In this document: in pieces, positions 15,936-23,772 of the stretch
How the letters are laid out: each line of letters opens with the position of its first letter
How positions within the stretch are numbered: position 1 is the first letter of the stretch
From: Clostridia bacterium
GTDB taxonomy: Bacteria; Bacillota; Clostridia; Peptostreptococcales; Anaerovoracaceae
Length of the DNA: 27,085 nt
Direction of reading: 5' to 3'
Assembly: GCA_900754795.1 (NCBI GenBank)
Contig: CAAEEA010000056.1
Span: 1-27,085, forward strand
Made by a program: the position numbers and the translations under genes
The notes under the pieces: model-generated
Seen by the model: only the letters and a program-made list of their open reading frames with translations
Told to the model about the DNA's origin: nothing
Database searches by the model: none

Positions 15936-17348
15936 ATGGAAGGAACAAATTTGGGAATACTTACGCTGATCCCGGTGGTGAGCTTCTTCCTGCTGGCACT
16001 GCTCACAAAGAAGTGTATCACCAGTATCATCGTTTCCGGAGTATTGGGCTATCTGCTGTATTATAAAGCAGGATTCTTTATGCCGATGACTGACGCGCTG
16101 CTCGATGCTACCACAGACGCGGACAATAACTATATCGTAGTCATATGTCTGCTGTTCGGATGTTTTGTACAGCTCCTCAGACAGTCAAAAGGAGCCATGG
16201 CGATCAGCGACCTGGCAAGAAAATATGTAAAATCAGAAAAACAGGTTCTGTTTCTGACATGGCTGTGCGGAGTCATAATATTTATTGACGATTATCTCAG
16301 CATACTGGTAACGGCGAACTGTACCATCACTTTAGCAGACGAGTACAAGACTCCGAGAGAAATGCTCTGCTATATAATCAACACCACTTCCGCGCCGGTC
16401 TGCATCATCATTCCTATTTCGGCATGGGTGGTATTTTTCTCAGGCATATTTGAACATACGCCTGAAGCAGCCGTTGTCGGCGGCAGCGCCATGGACATAT
16501 GGTACAACATCATGCCGTATTTCTTCTATCCGTTCCTGTGCGTGCTCTTTGTGCTTCTGGTTATCTTCGGGATCGTACCTAAGATGGGCGGCATGAAAAA
16601 AGCGTATAAAAGAGTGGAGGAGACCGGTCAGCTCTGGCCGGCGTCCAGCAATATTCAGAACGAAAGCGACGAGTTTGGTGAAGTGATGGGCGCTGCGGCA
16701 GACGACAGCGGCAAAGAGGAAAAAGAGATCCAGCCTCATCTCTGGGCCTTTGTTTTACCGATGGCTGTGGTAATAGCGGGAGCGCTTGTCCTTGACGATA
16801 TCCTATATGGCGTTATCCTCGGAATAGTGGCTTGCTTCATATTGTTCCTGCCAACAAGGATTATGAGTTTCAGCAAGTTCTGCAACTGCTGCTACAAAGG
16901 TCTGGAAGACATGCTTTTCATAGCGGTAGTACTGGTAACTTCTCTGTTCTACAGACAGTCCATAAGCCTTATAGGACTGGCGGACTATCTGATCGAAGTA
17001 GCCGGCCCTTACATGAGCGCGGCCTGGCTCCCGGCCATTTCGTTTATCCTCATCGGTCTCGTATGTTTCGCTACGGGAAATATCTGGAGTATCCCGGCCA
17101 TATGTACGCCGATCATACTTCCTATGGCCGCCGCCTGCGGAGCGAGCATCCCTCTGACTCTGGGCGCGATTATTTCCGCGGCGTGCTTCGGAGCGCAGGC
17201 CTGCTTCTATTCAGACGTAACGCTGCTCTCAGCTTCCGCGTGCAGAATAAGCAACGTGGACTACGCCGTGGCCCAGCTGCCTTATATAGGTATAGTTACG
17301 GCAGTCTCGTTTGTCGGATACGTCGCGGCAGGCTTCATGATGATCTGA
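15936..17348 (+). CDS. NhaC-family Na+/H+ antiporter-type carrier
   Basis: This 470-residue membrane protein has about 11 helices and belongs to the NhaC branch of the ion transporter superfamily. This branch includes sodium/proton antiporters and sodium-lactate/malate exchangers such as MleN. Recognisable segments include FIDDYLSILVTANCT (near residue 110), CYIINTTSAPVCIIIPISAW and the C-terminal CFGAQACFYSDVTLLSASA, the last matching the SDxTxLSS-like block of the family. A charged cytoplasmic loop lies around residues 225–270. It is 55 bases after the glycyl radical enzyme gene and preceded by AGAAAGGA. Given this company, substrate exchange coupled to sodium or protons is more likely than simple pH control, but that is inference. 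Confidence 0.88.
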   Translation: MEGTNLGILTLIPVVSFFLLALLTKKCITSIIVSGVLGYLLYYKAGFFMPMTDALLDATTDADNNYIVVICLLFGCFVQLLRQSKGAMAISDLARKYVKSEKQVLFLTWLCGVIIFIDDYLSILVTANCTITLADEYKTPREMLCYIINTTSAPVCIIIPISAWVVFFSGIFEHTPEAAVVGGSAMDIWYNIMPYFFYPFLCVLFVLLVIFGIVPKMGGMKKAYKRVEETGQLWPASSNIQNESDEFGEVMGAAADDSGKEEKEIQPHLWAFVLPMAVVIAGALVLDDILYGVILGIVACFILFLPTRIMSFSKFCNCCYKGLEDMLFIAVVLVTSLFYRQSISLIGLADYLIEVAGPYMSAAWLPAISFILIGLVCFATGNIWSIPAICTPIILPMAAACGASIPLTLGAIISAACFGAQACFYSDVTLLSASACRISNVDYAVAQLPYIGIVTAVSFVGYVAAGFMMI

Positions 17349-17370
17349 TCCGCAATCAGTGGAGGCCGGC

Positions 17371-18546
17371 ATGACATATGAGGAAATGAAAGCGGCAGTA
17401 TTTGCCGAAATTCAAAAGTACAGTGAAGAAATGACAGCCCTCAGCGACCGGATGGCAGATGAGCCGGAACTTTCGGGGAGAGAATTCAATACTTCACGGG
17501 GCATAACAGAACTGCTTAAAAAGCACGGATATACGACAGAATACCCTTTCGCCGGAAAACAGACGGCTTTCAGAGCCGTATACGGTGATAACAGCCGTAA
17601 ACACAAAGCTGCTCTGCTGGTGGAATACGACGCTCTGCCGGATCTGGGACACGCCTGCGGACATTGCCTGAGCGGGGCGGCCGGCATCCTCGCCGCTCTC
17701 GCTCTCAGACCTCTGCAGGATGTTCTTGACACAGATATACATATTATCGGAACGCCGGACGAAGAAAACGACGGAGCAAAATGTTACATGGCCGCCGACG
17801 GTGTGTTTGACGGGTACGATCTTGCCATAATGACTCATATGTATGACAAGAATCTGGTCATGCCGAGGTTTCAGGCTCTGGGAGAGTTCTTTTATGAATT
17901 CCGCGGACAGGCCGCTCACGCTTCTGCGGCGCCCTGGGAAGGAAGGAACGCTCTCAACGGAGTCCAGCTGATGATGCATGCCATAGACATGCTTCGCCAG
18001 CATACACGGCCCGACGCTCAGTTTCACGGCGTTATAAAAGACGGCGGAGTTTTCCCGAATATCGTGCCTGAAAGAGCAGAACTCCACCTGTTCATCAGAG
18101 CGGGGGACAAGCGCTATATGGAGGAACTTGTCAGGCTTACAGACGACTGCGCCCGTGGAGCGGCCACAGCAACTCAGACAGAGTGGAAGAGAAAGCCGCA
18201 AGAGCAGACATATTATGTCGATCTGCGCCGCAATGAAGCCGGCGAGGCCGCGCTCAGGGAAGTTTTCACCGAACTGGGCATAAAAGAAAACGCGCCTGCG
18301 GACACTCTGTTCGGCTCTTCGGACATAGGCAATGTCAGCTACGCCTGCCCGGCGTTTCACCCGTGCCTTCAGATAACCGACGGAGTGCCGATACACACCC
18401 GGGAATTTGAGCAGGCAGTAAGAACTGACAGGGCTCACAAAGCCATCGCTACAGCGGCTCGTATCATGGCTCTGCATATCGCCAAAATATTCGGCGACAA
18501 AGAAACGCTGTCTGCCGTCAGGGCAGACTTTACCAAAGATCAGTGA
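17371..18546 (+). CDS. M20-family amidohydrolase (AbgB/aminoacylase-like)
   Basis: This 391-residue metallohydrolase resembles M20D enzymes that split N-acyl amino acids or aminobenzoyl-glutamate. Probable metal and catalytic residues are Cys96 and His98 in GHACGHC, Glu131/Glu132 in GTPDEEN, His156 in MTHMYD and His342 in PIHTREF. A dimerisation lid domain runs about residues 170–285 and includes the RGQAAHASAAPWEGRNAL segment. The residue after the second motif histidine is Cys99, where Asn or Asp is usual. ATG 17371 follows GGAGG (17360–17364); GTG 17359 has none. It lies 22 bases after the carrier gene and is followed by a strong terminator, so it closes the operon. Substrate unknown; no signal peptide, so cytoplasmic. 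Confidence 0.9.
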   Translation: MTYEEMKAAVFAEIQKYSEEMTALSDRMADEPELSGREFNTSRGITELLKKHGYTTEYPFAGKQTAFRAVYGDNSRKHKAALLVEYDALPDLGHACGHCLSGAAGILAALALRPLQDVLDTDIHIIGTPDEENDGAKCYMAADGVFDGYDLAIMTHMYDKNLVMPRFQALGEFFYEFRGQAAHASAAPWEGRNALNGVQLMMHAIDMLRQHTRPDAQFHGVIKDGGVFPNIVPERAELHLFIRAGDKRYMEELVRLTDDCARGAATATQTEWKRKPQEQTYYVDLRRNEAGEAALREVFTELGIKENAPADTLFGSSDIGNVSYACPAFHPCLQITDGVPIHTREFEQAVRTDRAHKAIATAARIMALHIAKIFGDKETLSAVRADFTKDQ

Positions 18547-18556
18547 TATAAAATAC

Positions 18557-18601
18557 AAGCGAAAGCCCGTGTCTTTACCGACGCGGGCTTTCGCTTTTTT
18601 T
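18557..18601 (+). terminator. Strong intrinsic terminator of the glycyl radical operon
   Basis: AAGCGAAAGCCCG (18557–18569) pairs with CGGGCTTTCGCTT (18584–18596), and the stem can extend inward through GTC/GAC with one wobble pair. A run of seven Ts ends at 18601. It starts ten bases after the M20 stop codon. Confidence 0.95.
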
Positions 18602-18611
18602 GTATTTAGAA

Positions 18612-18634
18612 AACCACGAGATAGTCGCGTGGTT
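18612..18634. repeat. Short hairpin in the gene-free region
   Basis: AACCACG (18612–18618) and CGTGGTT (18628–18634) form a 7-bp stem with a nine-base loop. No U-tract follows. It is just downstream of the operon terminator and has no assigned role. Confidence 0.4.
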
Positions 18635-18718
18635 CAATTTCTGCCCCGGCGACCCGCGCCTGCCAAAAATTTTCTATTTTTGTAATTTTACAGATACCAG
18701 AGAAAGTCTAAACCAAGT

Positions 18719-18937
18719 AAAGTCCCCATTTCAAACAAAATCCGAACCTCTCAGGGAGTCTGCAACCGGACGCTATCGCTTCCGGGATTTATAAGGTATT
18801 TTAAGAGAGTTTTTCTTACAGGTGATCTGCAGCAACTAAAAAAACTCTCTTCACACCTGCAAAAAACAGGAATAGTAGAGAACACTTCCGGCTCAGACTC
18901 ACCATTGATATCTAAAAAGACGAGATATGGGGACTTT
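18719..18937. repeat. Imperfect ~219-bp palindrome (fold-back element or structured RNA) upstream of cas3
   Basis: Three blocks pair symmetrically across this stretch. The outer ends AAAGTCCCCAT (18719–18729) and ATGGGGACTTT (18927–18937) match perfectly. GAGTCTG..CCGGA (18756–18770) matches TCCGG..CAGACTC (18887–18900), each 37 bases in from its end. The central AAGAGAGTTTTT (18803–18814) and AAAAACTCTCTT (18840–18851) match perfectly. Loop bases CAGGTG (18819–18824) can also pair with CACCTG (18854–18859), which would make a pseudoknot. The right end runs into six Ts. No protein-coding frame with a ribosome-binding site is convincing in the 449-base gap at 18597–19045. Apart from this palindrome, the 18612 hairpin and a lone ATTGAAAC (18951–18958), I see nothing else there, and no clear cas promoter. 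Confidence 0.6.
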
Positions 18938-19045
18938 TTTGATAATCTAAATTGAAACCCGCGGACACAGATGAGGAATATATTATTATGGTTGAACTGG
19001 CATGGAAAAAAGAGTAGAATAAGGGCAAAGGAGTAAAGAAGCCTT

Positions 19046-21244
19046 ATGATTTATAAAGCACACATAAATGAAAATACAGGTGAAGAACAAACTATTAAGG
19101 AGCATTGTGAGTCAACCGCGAGACTATGTAGTTCTTATGCGATAGCCCCACTTAAAAGTATAGCAGAGGTGTGCGGTTTGCTTCATGATGTCGGGAAATA
19201 CCAAAATAATTTTCAGCGTCGCATTAACGGCGAAAACATAAAAGTAGAACACTCAACCTGTGGTGCAATTGCAGCATCTCAGCAATACGGGATGCCGGCA
19301 AGCCTTTTAATGGAATATTGCATAACCGGACATCACTCCGGCCTTCCTGATGCTGGTTATAAAAATGACGCTCCGGAAAGAGAACCGTCAACCATGTATA
19401 GCCGAATGAACAGGCAGTTTGGAAATTTTGAGGCCTATAAGGACGAGATAAAGCTGCCGGAAATTTCAGAAGCGGATTTGAGAAAGCTCGCCGAGTTTAT
19501 CGGCAGGGATTGCAGCAACAAGGAACAGCTAATAGATAAGTTCGCCTTTATAACAAGGTATTGTTTTTCTTGTTTGGTCGACGCTGATTCAATAGACACT
19601 GGCCTGTTTTGCGGGACGATGATTGAAGAACGCCCGCAGGCGGATTTCGCCGAATGTCTGAAGAGGGTCGATGAAAGATTATCCTCCTTTAAGAGTGTTA
19701 CCGAACTGCAAAAGACGAGGAAAAGACTCCAGCAACAGGCGTTTGATAAAGTTGATGAAGCGGCAGAGATTTTCTTGATGAACATGCCGACCGGAAGCGG
19801 AAAAACTCTTTGCAGCATTAAATTCGCTCTGGAAAAAGCTGTTAGAGAAAACAAAAAGAGAATAATCTACGTGATACCTTATAACAGCATTATCGACCAA
19901 ACTGCCGCCGAGTTTGAGTCCACGTTCAAGGGATGCGCGCAGATACTGAGGCACCAGTCTTCGTTCTCATATGAAGATGCTGAAGATATAGAAGAAGACT
20001 ATAAAAATATCATGAAAACCGCGGCTGAGAACTGGGATGCACCACTTATAATTACGACGGCAGTGCAGTTCTTTGAATCTCTTCATTCAAACAAGAGAGG
20101 TAAATTGCGCAAAATGCATAACATTGCCGACAGCATACTCATTTTTGACGAAGCTCATATGATGCCGCAAAAGTATTTACAGCCTTGCCTGCAAGCCATC
20201 GCTTATGCAACAAAATATCTTAACAGCGAGGCCGTATTTCTGACTGCAACAATGCCGGATTTTTATAAGCTGATTAGGCAATATGCTTTGCCAAACAGCG
20301 AGATTAAAGAATTGGTAACGGACAAGACATTCTTTGAAAAATTCGACAAGTGCAAATTCGAATTCATTGGAGAAACGTCAGAGGAAGATCTGATTATTAA
20401 AGCCGGAAAATCACCTGCCAGCCTGATAATAGTAAACAGTAAAAAGAGAGCTAAGGAAATTTTCCATCATTGCCACGGTAAGAAATATCACCTTTCGACG
20501 TACATGACTTCTATCGATAGGAATCGCATCATTGCCGAGATAAAAGACGAATTAAAGGAGCTGGAAGATGAATACAGCAGCTCTGCGGATATTCCGGAAG
20601 ATAGAAGGATTATTGTTATATCGACGTCATTGATTGAAGCAGGTGTAGATCTCGACTTTTTCACGGTCTTTAGAGAATTGACGGGATTAGATAGCATCTT
20701 ACAGTCAGGCGGGCGCTGCAACCGGGAAGGAAAACGAGAAAATGCCGTGACGTACATTTTCAGTTTTTCTGACGCCAAAAGGATATCCTCCGATGAGTGG
20801 GGAAATCTCACGAGAGGATTGCTTGATAAATACGCAAATGTCAATTCACCTGAATGTGTAAGAGAGTATTACGACAGGCTGTTCTTCCTTAAGCAGGAAG
20901 ATATTAAAAGATTCGCTATGAGCAATTTCTGCAACCGAATAGATGGGATACCGTTCAAAGAATATGCGGAGCAATTTAAAATCATAGACGACAATTCTTA
21001 TTCTATTGCCGTTGCGCGCGATGATAACAGTCAGAAATTAATTGAACAGCTTAAGTTTACAGGACTGGTCAGCGGTCGTAAACTGCAAAAATATACGTGC
21101 TCTGTGAGCCGGTCTGAGTTTAACGGGCTGCGTGAACAGGGAGTCGTGGACGATTACGGCAGCGGCATCTGGTGTCTGACAAATCTCGATTATTATGACG
21201 ATAGCGAAGGAATAGGGTTTGAACCAAAGGATTATATCCTTTGA
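19046..21244 (+). CDS. cas3: CRISPR-associated helicase-nuclease Cas3 (type I-C)
   Basis: This 732-residue protein is the effector that unwinds and degrades DNA recruited by the Cascade complex. The N-terminal HD nuclease domain shows His20, the LLHDVGK motif (His47, Asp48, Lys51), His69 and the GHHSG pair (His96/His97). The SF2 helicase part shows Walker A MPTGSGKT (residues 247–254), DEAH at 368–371, LTATMP (motif III) and QSGGRCNREG (motif VI). All catalytic motifs are intact. AAAGGAG lies 12 bases upstream of ATG 19046, a rather long spacing. It opens the cas operon, with cas5c 13 bases after its stop. The base composition looks more AT-rich than in the housekeeping genes to the left. Confidence 0.96.
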   Translation: MIYKAHINENTGEEQTIKEHCESTARLCSSYAIAPLKSIAEVCGLLHDVGKYQNNFQRRINGENIKVEHSTCGAIAASQQYGMPASLLMEYCITGHHSGLPDAGYKNDAPEREPSTMYSRMNRQFGNFEAYKDEIKLPEISEADLRKLAEFIGRDCSNKEQLIDKFAFITRYCFSCLVDADSIDTGLFCGTMIEERPQADFAECLKRVDERLSSFKSVTELQKTRKRLQQQAFDKVDEAAEIFLMNMPTGSGKTLCSIKFALEKAVRENKKRIIYVIPYNSIIDQTAAEFESTFKGCAQILRHQSSFSYEDAEDIEEDYKNIMKTAAENWDAPLIITTAVQFFESLHSNKRGKLRKMHNIADSILIFDEAHMMPQKYLQPCLQAIAYATKYLNSEAVFLTATMPDFYKLIRQYALPNSEIKELVTDKTFFEKFDKCKFEFIGETSEEDLIIKAGKSPASLIIVNSKKRAKEIFHHCHGKKYHLSTYMTSIDRNRIIAEIKDELKELEDEYSSSADIPEDRRIIVISTSLIEAGVDLDFFTVFRELTGLDSILQSGGRCNREGKRENAVTYIFSFSDAKRISSDEWGNLTRGLLDKYANVNSPECVREYYDRLFFLKQEDIKRFAMSNFCNRIDGIPFKEYAEQFKIIDDNSYSIAVARDDNSQKLIEQLKFTGLVSGRKLQKYTCSVSRSEFNGLREQGVVDDYGSGIWCLTNLDYYDDSEGIGFEPKDYIL

Positions 21245-21257
21245 AAGGAGAGATGAT

Positions 21258-21986
21258 ATGAGCTATGGATTTAAAATCATGGTGGAGGGGGATTACGCCT
21301 GCTTCACCAGGCCGGAGTTCAAAGTAGAAAGGGTGAGCTACGAGGTTCCTACGCCGGGAGCGCTTGAAGGTATGCTCAAAAGCATATACTGGAAGCCGGC
21401 AATTAGATACGTGATAGATAAGATCATTGTCTTCAATCCCATTGACTTTGCCAATATCAGGCGAAATGAAGTTAAGGACAAGATTTTGCTGAGCGCCGTT
21501 AAAGGTCAGATGAACGGAACGGATGCTGATCCTGCGATTTATACCTCGGAATCGCGCAGCCAGCGGGCATCGATGGTGCTAAAAAACGTCAAATACGGCA
21601 TAGAATTTCATTTTGAGCTGACCGGCTTAAAAAGTGAAAATGAGGATGAAGGAGAGAAAAAACATTTCAACATTATCAAGCGACGTTTGGAAAAGGGTCA
21701 GTGGTTCCGGAGCCCGTGTCTCGGGTGTAGTGAATTTCCGGTCAAGAGGATTGAACTTGTTGAAGACTTTGATATGGAACTTATCAGCTCGCCAGTTAAA
21801 GCGATGGGTGATACAGATCTTGGTTACATGAGCTATAAGGTCGATTTTGCTGACAAAGGAATTCCAAAAGGCGGAGATTGGGATAATCCGCACTTTTCCG
21901 ATAAGGCGACGACGTTGTATTACAGACCGCACATGATAAACGGAGTGATAGACGTGGCAAAGTACAGGGAGGAATTGAAATGTTGA
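21258..21986 (+). CDS. cas5c: Cas5c, crRNA-processing Cascade subunit
   Basis: This 242-residue RAMP protein is the type I-C Cas5 (Cas5d), which in this subtype replaces Cas6 and cleaves the pre-crRNA. The start of the protein, MSYGFKIMVEGDYACFTRPE, and the glycine-rich turn VPTPGALEGMLKSIYWKP are characteristic; Tyr44 may correspond to the catalytic tyrosine of the Bacillus halodurans enzyme. The usual ‘QRASxxLKNVxY’ segment is at residues 102–113. ATG 21258 follows GAAAGGAG (21243–21250). Its last seven bases overlap the start of cas8c, so the two are probably translationally coupled. The repeat it should cut has a 6-bp stem and leaves a handle ending GTAGAAAT. Confidence 0.95.
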   Translation: MSYGFKIMVEGDYACFTRPEFKVERVSYEVPTPGALEGMLKSIYWKPAIRYVIDKIIVFNPIDFANIRRNEVKDKILLSAVKGQMNGTDADPAIYTSESRSQRASMVLKNVKYGIEFHFELTGLKSENEDEGEKKHFNIIKRRLEKGQWFRSPCLGCSEFPVKRIELVEDFDMELISSPVKAMGDTDLGYMSYKVDFADKGIPKGGDWDNPHFSDKATTLYYRPHMINGVIDVAKYREELKC

Positions 21987-23761
21987 TAAAGGGGCTGTGC
22001 GATTATTACAATATCCTGAAGGAAAGGGGAAATGTGCTGCCGGAAGGATATTCGCCGGTATCGATCAAATACAAAATATCACTCACTGATGAAGGGAATA
22101 TAGACGAAATCGTGTCGTGTCAGGGAGAGGTAGAAAGCGGAGGGAAAAAGCCAAAACTAATTCCAAAAGACGTGATAATGCCAAAGCGAACGGAAAAGCC
22201 CGGGATTGATGCTAACGTGATTGAGCACAGGCCGTTATATATCTTTGGTCTCAATTACAATGATGGGAGATTCGATCCGGATGACAAGACCAATAAAGCC
22301 CGCAAATCTCATGCGGATTTTGTCGCAAAAAATCTTGAATTTATTGAAGGACTTGATTCCCCGGTAATAAACGCCTATAGAAAATTTCTTCAAAATTGGG
22401 CACCTGAGCATGAACTAAATAATCAATGCCTTTTCGATTTGGGAAAAAACTACGCTAACTCTGGATATGCTTTCTTCCTTTCAGGCGAGCCCGAGAAACT
22501 TCTTCATGACGACCCGCAAATTAAGACAAAGTGGAATGAGGAGTTTACGAAAAGAAATGGAACAGAAGAGGGAGCGCATATCGCTCAATGCGCAATTTCC
22601 GGTGAAACAGCTCCTATCGCGAGAATACATAGCAAAATAAAAGGCGTTGCAGGCGGACTTACGACAGGGAGCGTTCTGATCGGGTTCAATAATTCATCTG
22701 AAAATTCATACGGAAATGAGCAGTCGTTTAACAGCAACGTTTCCGAAGAAGTGATGACTAAATATACAGAAGCACTTAACTATCTGCTTAAAGATAGAAA
22801 ACACAAGATCGTCTTAGATGACATGACGGTGGTGTTCTGGGCCATGAGCAAAAATGAAGGCTACGAGGGCAATATAATGGACATGCTCATGGGCAATCAG
22901 AACGAAGACAGCGGCACTGATACCGAAGAAATGATCAGAGACATACTTAAGCGGGGCAGCGCTTTGGCAATTACGGAAAATGAGCTGAACACAAAATTTG
23001 CCGGATTAGATCCTGACACAGATTTTTATATTGTCGGACTTAAACCGAATTCGTCGAGAATTTCAATCAAATTCATTTTGAGGAAACGATACGGAGACAT
23101 CTTGCTGAATGTCGCCCGCTTCCAGGGTGATGCTCAGGTAACGGAACCGCTAAAATTGTTGCCTCTTTACAGGATAAAAAAGGAACTGGTGTCGCCGAAC
23201 AGCAGTAGTGAAAAAGTCAATCCGGCCTTGCTGTCAAAGCTTTTTGAAGCAATCATGTATGATGGCATATTTCCAGCGTCATTGCTCGAAACTCTCGTGC
23301 GCAGAGTGAAGACGGATAAAAACGCCAACGAGGCAAGGGCGGGACTGATAAAAGCCTATCTTAACCGCAATGAAAAGGAGGAAATAAAATTGGCACTCGA
23401 TTATGAAAACAAGAACCAGGCGTATCTTTGCGGCCGACTTTTCGCCGCTTTGGAAAGATTACAAAAGAACGCACTGGGAGATATCAATGCTACGATTAAG
23501 GACAAGTTTTTTTCGTCCGCCGCGGCTAAACCGGCAACGGTCTTTCCAACGCTCCTTACTTTAGCACAGGCACACCTCAAAAAGTTGGACGGTGAAGGAA
23601 GCAAAGTGTTTTACAACAAGTTGATAGGGCAGATCATAGACAATTTAGAAGATGAATTCCCTGCGACATTGCCGCTGGCAGATCAGGGGAAATTTATTAT
23701 TGGTTATTATCAGCAGACTCAGGAATTTTTTAGAAAAAAAGAAGACAGAGAGGAACAGTAG
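21980..23761 (+). CDS. cas8c: Cas8c (Csd1), large subunit of type I-C Cascade
   Basis: This 593-residue protein is the type I-C large subunit that recognises the PAM and helps open the target. Recognisable Csd1 features include the RPLYIFGLNYN segment, an ISGE-like element in QCAISGETAPIARIHSKIKG (about residues 206–225), and the region FIVGL-like DFYIVGLKPNSSRISIKF near residue 350. The start overlaps the cas5c stop. The final 123 residues are helical and can be made separately from an internal start at 23390 with its own ribosome-binding site (see the Cas11c entry). It is followed by cas7c after 11 bases. Length and order match the family. Confidence 0.95.
   Translation: MLIKGLCDYYNILKERGNVLPEGYSPVSIKYKISLTDEGNIDEIVSCQGEVESGGKKPKLIPKDVIMPKRTEKPGIDANVIEHRPLYIFGLNYNDGRFDPDDKTNKARKSHADFVAKNLEFIEGLDSPVINAYRKFLQNWAPEHELNNQCLFDLGKNYANSGYAFFLSGEPEKLLHDDPQIKTKWNEEFTKRNGTEEGAHIAQCAISGETAPIARIHSKIKGVAGGLTTGSVLIGFNNSSENSYGNEQSFNSNVSEEVMTKYTEALNYLLKDRKHKIVLDDMTVVFWAMSKNEGYEGNIMDMLMGNQNEDSGTDTEEMIRDILKRGSALAITENELNTKFAGLDPDTDFYIVGLKPNSSRISIKFILRKRYGDILLNVARFQGDAQVTEPLKLLPLYRIKKELVSPNSSSEKVNPALLSKLFEAIMYDGIFPASLLETLVRRVKTDKNANEARAGLIKAYLNRNEKEEIKLALDYENKNQAYLCGRLFAALERLQKNALGDINATIKDKFFSSAAAKPATVFPTLLTLAQAHLKKLDGEGSKVFYNKLIGQIIDNLEDEFPATLPLADQGKFIIGYYQQTQEFFRKKEDREEQ
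23373..23392 (+). promoter_or_regulatory. Internal ribosome-binding site and TTG start inside cas8c
   Basis: AAAAGGAGG (23373–23381) is followed after eight bases by an in-frame TTG (23390–23392). This is codon 471 of cas8c. The near-perfect anti-16S match inside a coding gene, at optimal spacing, is the signal used by type I-C systems to translate the small subunit. Confidence 0.85.
23390..23761 (+). CDS. cas11c: Cas11c, small Cascade subunit translated from within cas8c
   Basis: This 123-residue product shares the reading frame and stop codon of cas8c. Published work on type I-C systems showed that the small subunit, Cas11c, is made from an internal start in the 3' part of cas8c and forms the inner belly filament of Cascade. 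The length here, the strong ribosome-binding site at 23373–23381 and the all-helical composition (LALDYENKNQAYLCGRLFAA and onward) agree with that. TTG is read as fMet when used for initiation. No alternative ATG lies near the site. The existence of the protein is inferred from sequence signals plus knowledge of the family. Confidence 0.82.
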   Translation: MALDYENKNQAYLCGRLFAALERLQKNALGDINATIKDKFFSSAAAKPATVFPTLLTLAQAHLKKLDGEGSKVFYNKLIGQIIDNLEDEFPATLPLADQGKFIIGYYQQTQEFFRKKEDREEQ

Positions 23762-23772
23762 GAGGATAAAAA

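Noticed and set aside
15936..17348. Idea that the NhaC-type gene is a plain housekeeping pH-regulation antiporter unrelated to the neighbours
   Set aside because: It is tightly placed between the radical enzyme and M20 genes with no terminator in between, so operon membership is the simpler reading, though not proven.
17494..18558. Minus-strand open frame of 354 codons opposite the M20 gene
   Set aside because: It is antisense to a conserved enzyme with intact catalytic residues, and it runs into the terminator region. No start signal is seen.
18600..18794. 64-codon open frame in the gap before cas3
   Set aside because: It begins inside the T-run of the terminator, has no ribosome-binding site and overlaps the palindrome. 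Its composition does not look like a protein.
18951..18958. Single ATTGAAAC, the typical 3' end of many type I CRISPR repeats, upstream of cas3
   Set aside because: Only one copy exists, the preceding bases do not form a repeat stem, and it differs from the local repeat ending. Eight bases are too few to call a relic array.
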